Assembly (NCBI GenBank): GCA_964404895.1
Contig: CAYOLV010000002.1
Coordinates: forward strand, 248,001 to 312,000
From: JBGSUZ01 sp964404895
Lineage (GTDB): Bacteria > Bacillota > Clostridia > Peptostreptococcales > Acidaminobacteraceae
Direction: 5' to 3'
DNA length: 64,000 nt
Of the stretch, positions 61,146-64,000 are shown in pieces. Both the position numbers and the translations under genes were made by a program. The notes under the pieces are model-generated. The model had not been told where the DNA came from. It searched no databases and worked only from the letters and a program-made list of their open reading frames with translations. The number at the start of each line of letters is the position of its first letter. Position 1 is the stretch's first letter.

Positions 61146-62654
61146 ATGATGTTTTGTGTCTCCGTTGTTTAATATAATAGTTATGTCATTCCCATCAACT
61201 AATATCTGACTTATGAATGCACTCACTATGTCATTGTTCAAGGTTTCAAAGTTTGTGATTGATTCTAATGACTGAACAATCTCATCAAGTCTATTTTGTT
61301 TCTCATCCATCCGTAAATCACGATTATTATAATCTACTATAATAGAAGAAAGTTGTTCAATTTCTACATCAATTTTCTCTTTCTTGCTCTTATATTCTTG
61401 CTTTGAGATTAATTCATCAGCCATCATATCAATCAATCTATCTTTCTTATTTTTAAGTTTATCAATATTAGATTGAATTGATTTAATATCAACGTTGTTC
61501 TCTGATTCATCAAATACTAAAGCTAAAACGTCACGCAAACTTTGAATATATTCATCCTTGTTTTCCCATAGGTCAATTAGCGTATTGCGTATAATTGTAT
61601 CAAGATGTTTAGTTCTAAGAATTGTATTGTCACAACCTAATTCATTATTCTTCCCATATTGTCTATACCTTGCACATTGGTAAGCATCATATCCCTGCGT
61701 ACTACTTGTATGATGGTAATTAGAGCCACATTTTTCACATTTGATTAACGCACTATAAGTGTGAGTTCCTTTAAATCTACCTGCAAGAATATCCTTATCC
61801 ACTTTGCCTTTTTTACTGTATGATTGAGTTTTACTATCCACGATCAATTGACATCTTTCAAACTGTTCAATATCAATAATTTGTGGAATGGCATCCTCTT
61901 TGATAATCCAATTTTCTTTTTCATTCTGAATCATCTTTCCAGAGTCAAAGTCTTTAGTTTGCTTATTCATGACAATAGTACCAGTGTATATAGGATTTCT
62001 AACCATGCGTTTTAATGTTGTAAGACTAAAGGGTTTACCCGAACGGCTCAATATCCCAAGTTTAAATAACTCTTGTTCTATTAATCTAAATCCCTTGCCA
62101 CCTTCATACAAGTTGAAAATCAATCTGATTGTATCGGCTTCACTTTCATTGATAACAATGTTTCCATCAATATTGTCATAGCCCCATGTTCTATTGTTGA
62201 TAATCGGCGTTCCCTTTTCTTGTCTACGCTTTTGGCTATTTCTAATCTTCTTAGATAATTCTCTTGAAAATTCAGATGCCAAAATTGCTTTTATACCAGT
62301 AATCAAGGTATCATCTGATTCATAAAATTTTCGTTCAATTGTAAAATACAGTTTTACGTTATTATTGACCATTTCATAAAGGAAATTGTACCAATCCCTT
62401 ACATTTCGTTGAAGTCTATCTTGATGAGTTATCACAATTACATCAAACTTATCTTTGCTTAAGTCCTCATACATTTGTATATAAGCATCACGTTTCTTAG
62501 TCTTAGTTCCACTTTTTCCTTTATCAATATATTCCTCAACTAATTCCCACCCATTATTATGAATGGTTGCTCGTAAATCATTAATTTGATGTTCAAGTGC
62601 AGATAATTGTTCTTCTTCTAATGTTGATACTCTTGCATATAAAACAGCTCTCAT
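61119..62654 (-). CDS. Large serine recombinase (prophage integrase)
   Basis: The protein has an N-terminal resolvase domain with catalytic Ser10 (YARVS) and conserved Arg residues (Arg8, Arg80, Arg83 in HQDRLQR). The recombinase domain has NRTWGYDN and LTTLKRMVRNPIYTGTIVM. A zinc ribbon uses Cys306, Cys309, Cys327 and Cys341, followed by a coiled coil (about 385-450). The length of 511 residues is typical of phage serine integrases. The last six residues (SHPRPF) and the stop codon lie on the comM side of the junction. An AAGGAGATG site precedes the ATG. Confidence 0.95.
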   Translation of the reverse strand: MRAVLYARVSTLEEEQLSALEHQINDLRATIHNNGWELVEEYIDKGKSGTKTKKRDAYIQMYEDLSKDKFDVIVITHQDRLQRNVRDWYNFLYEMVNNNVKLYFTIERKFYESDDTLITGIKAILASEFSRELSKKIRNSQKRRQEKGTPIINNRTWGYDNIDGNIVINESEADTIRLIFNLYEGGKGFRLIEQELFKLGILSRSGKPFSLTTLKRMVRNPIYTGTIVMNKQTKDFDSGKMIQNEKENWIIKEDAIPQIIDIEQFERCQLIVDSKTQSYSKKGKVDKDILAGRFKGTHTYSALIKCEKCGSNYHHTSSTQGYDAYQCARYRQYGKNNELGCDNTILRTKHLDTIIRNTLIDLWENKDEYIQSLRDVLALVFDESENNVDIKSIQSNIDKLKNKKDRLIDMMADELISKQEYKSKKEKIDVEIEQLSSIIVDYNNRDLRMDEKQNRLDEIVQSLESITNFETLNNDIVSAFISQILVDGNDITIILNNGDTKHHNVSHPRPF

Positions 62655-62702
62655 ATATTCATCTCCTTAGAGTTCTAATAATCATCATGTGTGTCCAAAA
62701 CT

Positions 62703-62711
62703 ATTATAACA
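62703..62711 (-). promoter_or_regulatory. Extended -10 promoter of the recombinase gene
   Basis: TGT directly precedes a perfect TATAAT (62703-62708) on the minus strand, giving TGNTATAAT. No -35 box is evident. It lies about 50 bp upstream of the recombinase ATG, just after the 33-aa ORF. Confidence 0.6.
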
Positions 62712-62713
62712 TT

Positions 62714-62815
62714 TTATGATACTTTTTTGATAGCATTGTTTAATTCTTTCTCATTAATCAAATGTTGATTATATAAGCTCTTTAGTAGTGCAATTGTTAC
62801 TTTTTTATTATCCAT
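62714..62815 (-). CDS. 33-aa hypothetical phage protein upstream of the recombinase
   Basis: The frame encodes a small helical protein with ALLKSLYNQHLINEKELNNA, preceded by a very good AAGGAGTGA ribosome-binding site. The helix-turn-helix spacing around LYNQHLINEKEL recalls the short SHOCT module, but the match is only by eye. It lies between the lysis terminator and the recombinase promoter. It has no membrane segment. Function unknown; it is smaller than known directionality factors. Confidence 0.65.
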   Translation of the reverse strand: MDNKKVTIALLKSLYNQHLINEKELNNAIKKVS

Positions 62816-62836
62816 ACATTCACTCCTTTATAAAAT

Positions 62837-62871
62837 AAAAAGGCTACTAACCCAAAATAGGATTAATAGCC
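62837..62871 (-). terminator. Rho-independent terminator of the lysis operon
   Basis: A 12-bp stem with two G-U pairs (62842-62853 with 62860-62871) and a 6-nt loop is followed by TTTTTATTTT on the minus strand. The 62872-62990 stretch between it and the holin shows no gene. Confidence 0.85.
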
Positions 62872-62990
62872 TTTATAAAAATCAATGATTTAACTTCAAT
62901 TTAACGTTTTTATATCTTAGTCATAGAAAGGTAAGGCAAATTACCAAACTCTTCTCTGGCTATTAAAATTCATTAGTTTAGCATTAGGAT

Positions 62991-63149
62991 TTATTCTTTA
63001 ATACTTCCAATGCCTACTCCAACACATAAGCCAATTAATGCACCAAGAATTGTATTGGCGTCACCAATATTTAGATATAGGCAACCGCAGAGAATTCCAA
63101 CTAAAATGAACTGAAATAATACAGCCGATATCATTTTAAACTTATCCAT
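62991..63149 (-). CDS. Putative small holin, 52 aa
   Basis: The reading frame encodes two likely membrane segments: ISAVLFQFILVGILCGCLYL and NTILGALIGLCVGVGIGSI, with a short polar loop (NIGDA) between and a lysine-glutamate end. The size, two-helix layout and position directly after the endolysin suggest a holin. An AGGTGA ribosome-binding site precedes the ATG. The start lies 7 bp after the endolysin gene. Confidence 0.75.
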   Translation of the reverse strand: MDKFKMISAVLFQFILVGILCGCLYLNIGDANTILGALIGLCVGVGIGSIKE

Positions 63150-63156
63150 AATTCAC

Positions 63157-63585
63157 CTATCCTTTCCATGTGTTTGGTCGTGGCTTGTTTGGTAACATGT
63201 CCACATGACAGAAATGCCTTGAATTAGGGTATAATCCAACCCCTTTAAATCTAGTCTTTGGCTTCAATCTCCCTGCTTGTAAACTGTTCAATCCGCTAAA
63301 CATTTCAAACATTTTACCGCTTGTCATTCCATCGATATTCACATCTATCGCATAACCAAATATATGGGCTGAGTTTTCCACTCCACCAATTGCTTTATTA
63401 TGCTCTTTACATCTATAAGCTGAATCTACATGAATTGGTTTACCAATTTCTTCACGATATTCGTCAAGTTCTAAGCATACTATTTTGAGATTTACCAATA
63501 CTTTAGGTGGTATTGGTTTACCTTTACATTTTGAACATTTACAATTTAATTCTGATTCACTAAAATATTTACTTACCATTGCCAT
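63157..63585 (-). CDS. M15 family D,D-peptidase, phage endolysin
   Basis: The Peptidase_M15_3 pattern is present: HVDSAYRCKEHNKAIGG, then the zinc motif SAHIFGYAIDV (SxHxxGxAxD), and the second ligand pair in RHFCHVDM (HxD). An N-terminal segment with YFSESELNCKCSKCKG carries three Cys. It has 142 residues. It would cut the stem peptide in peptidoglycan. It starts with an ATG overlapping the stop of the XhlA-like gene, with GGAGGGG upstream, so the lysis genes are coupled. Confidence 0.9.
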   Translation of the reverse strand: MAMVSKYFSESELNCKCSKCKGKPIPPKVLVNLKIVCLELDEYREEIGKPIHVDSAYRCKEHNKAIGGVENSAHIFGYAIDVNIDGMTSGKMFEMFSGLNSLQAGRLKPKTRFKGVGLYPNSRHFCHVDMLPNKPRPNTWKG

Positions 63586-63893
63586 TAATTAGCCCCTCCA
63601 TTGAGTAAATAGCCAAACACCAATAAAAAAAGACCACCGACAATATTTTGCCAAAGTGGTCTGTTATTCTTTCTATTAATATTCCCTGTTTTTAAGTCGT
63701 CTAGTAGCGGTTGAATATTGATAAAACTTGCATTAATTGTATTTACCAAGGTTTCAATTTTAACCATTAGTAATTGCATATCTATTTGATTTTTTTTAAG
63801 GTCACTCATATCAACTTTTAGACAATCTACATCAGACTTGATGTTTTCTTGATTGACTTCAAGCCTTACCACTTTTTCATCTAATTCATCCAT
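63585..63893 (-). CDS. Hemolysin XhlA-like lysis-associated protein
   Basis: The layout is that of XhlA: an N-terminal coiled coil with DELDEKVVRLEVNQENIKSDVDCLKVDMSDLKK, a linker, and a C-terminal membrane segment (WQNIVGGLFLLVFGYLLNGGAN). XhlA of Bacillus PBSX acts with the holin in lysis. The frame is open to 63902 with a GTG inside the ribosome-binding site; the ATG at 63893 preceded by AAAGGGGTG is the better start, giving 102 residues. Confidence 0.85.
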   Translation of the reverse strand: MDELDEKVVRLEVNQENIKSDVDCLKVDMSDLKKNQIDMQLLMVKIETLVNTINASFINIQPLLDDLKTGNINRKNNRPLWQNIVGGLFLLVFGYLLNGGAN

Positions 63894-63935
63894 ATAAATC
63901 ACCCCTTTCTTAATTATTTTGATTATATTTACATA

Positions 63936-63960
63936 AAGAAAGAATGGTGAAAAACCACTC
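63936..63960 (-). terminator. Hairpin terminator before the lysis cassette
   Basis: A 7-bp stem (63942-63948 with 63954-63960, one G-U pair) with a 5-nt loop is followed by TTTCTTT on the minus strand. It probably ends the phage structural operon. Nothing else is seen from 63961 to 64000. Confidence 0.6.
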
Positions 63961-64000
63961 CTTAATCTGAATTCAAATCACAATATTACATTTTTGATTG

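Larger units (their letters stand above)
61140..64000. mobile_element. Prophage end integrated in comM (continues past window)
   Basis: The segment holds the recombinase, a 33-aa ORF, and a lysis cassette (holin, M15 endolysin, XhlA-like protein), all on the minus strand. Recombinase lies at the edge and the lysis genes next to it. The remaining phage genes lie beyond 64000. Tail or structural genes are not in view, so a phage remnant or hybrid element is possible. Confidence 0.88.

Noticed and set aside
62872..62990. Gene between the lysis terminator and holin
   Set aside because: Only frames of about 10 codons are found; no start signals.
1..64000. tRNA, rRNA, CRISPR or insertion sequence
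   Set aside because: No cloverleaf, rRNA or repeat-spacer pattern, or transposase was seen on reading both strands, although a covariance-model scan was not possible.

Overview
The window looks like part of the chromosome of a motile, low-GC, Gram-positive anaerobe of the class Clostridia. PolC-type DNA polymerase III, CodY, SigD and CheC/CheD/FliY point to Firmicutes. A PilZ protein and motAB inside the fla/che operon, a FapA (DUF342) gene next to sigD, and topA directly followed by codY argue for Clostridia rather than Bacillus. I cannot name the genus from sequence alone. Every convincing gene lies on the minus strand, so transcription runs from high to low coordinates. No tRNA, rRNA or CRISPR was seen.

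Right end (about 61.1-64.0 kb): one end of a prophage, with a large serine recombinase, a 33-aa ORF and a lysis cassette (XhlA-like protein, M15 endolysin, small holin). The recombinase abuts a 3' fragment of comM, so the element is integrated in comM. Next comes resident DNA: the comM remnant, dprA (start overlaps the comM stop), a terminator, then topA and codY under a separate promoter, and the codY terminator.

Middle (about 23.7-56.5 kb): a fla/che super-operon of 37 intact genes from flgB to a SwrB-like gene. It encodes the rod, MS ring, C ring, type III export apparatus, hook assembly factors, stator (MotA/B), chemotaxis core (CheA, W, B, C, D, Y, FliY), placement GTPases (FlhF/FlhG), a PilZ protein and SigD. 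cheR, flagellin, flgM and receptors are not in the window. The control region upstream of flgB carries an extended -10 SigA promoter overlapped by a perfect 17-bp palindrome, a tandem 20-bp AT-rich repeat resembling degenerate CodY boxes, and a SigD-type promoter next to the flgB ribosome-binding site. This resembles the dual SigA/SigD control of the Bacillus subtilis fla/che operon.

Left part (0-23.6 kb): the conserved translation, lipid and RNA supercluster: rpsB-tsf, pyrH-frr-(66-aa ORF)-uppS-cdsA, dxr-rseP-ispG-polC, rimP-nusA-ylxR-ylxQ-infB-rbfA-nrnA-truB-ribF, rpsO-pnp and the start of an M16 peptidase gene. Clear promoters precede rpsB, rpsO and the M16 gene. Hairpin terminators follow rpsB, tsf, cdsA, polC, rpsO and pnp.

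Points most worth a second look: the recombinase reading frame runs across the attachment site into host comM; dprA now lies downstream of phage DNA; the fla/che control region has an unassigned operator; a long stem-loop precedes pnp; flgE is bracketed by RNA hairpins; RbfA has an extreme acidic tail; PolC has an odd Gly/Asn-rich linker.
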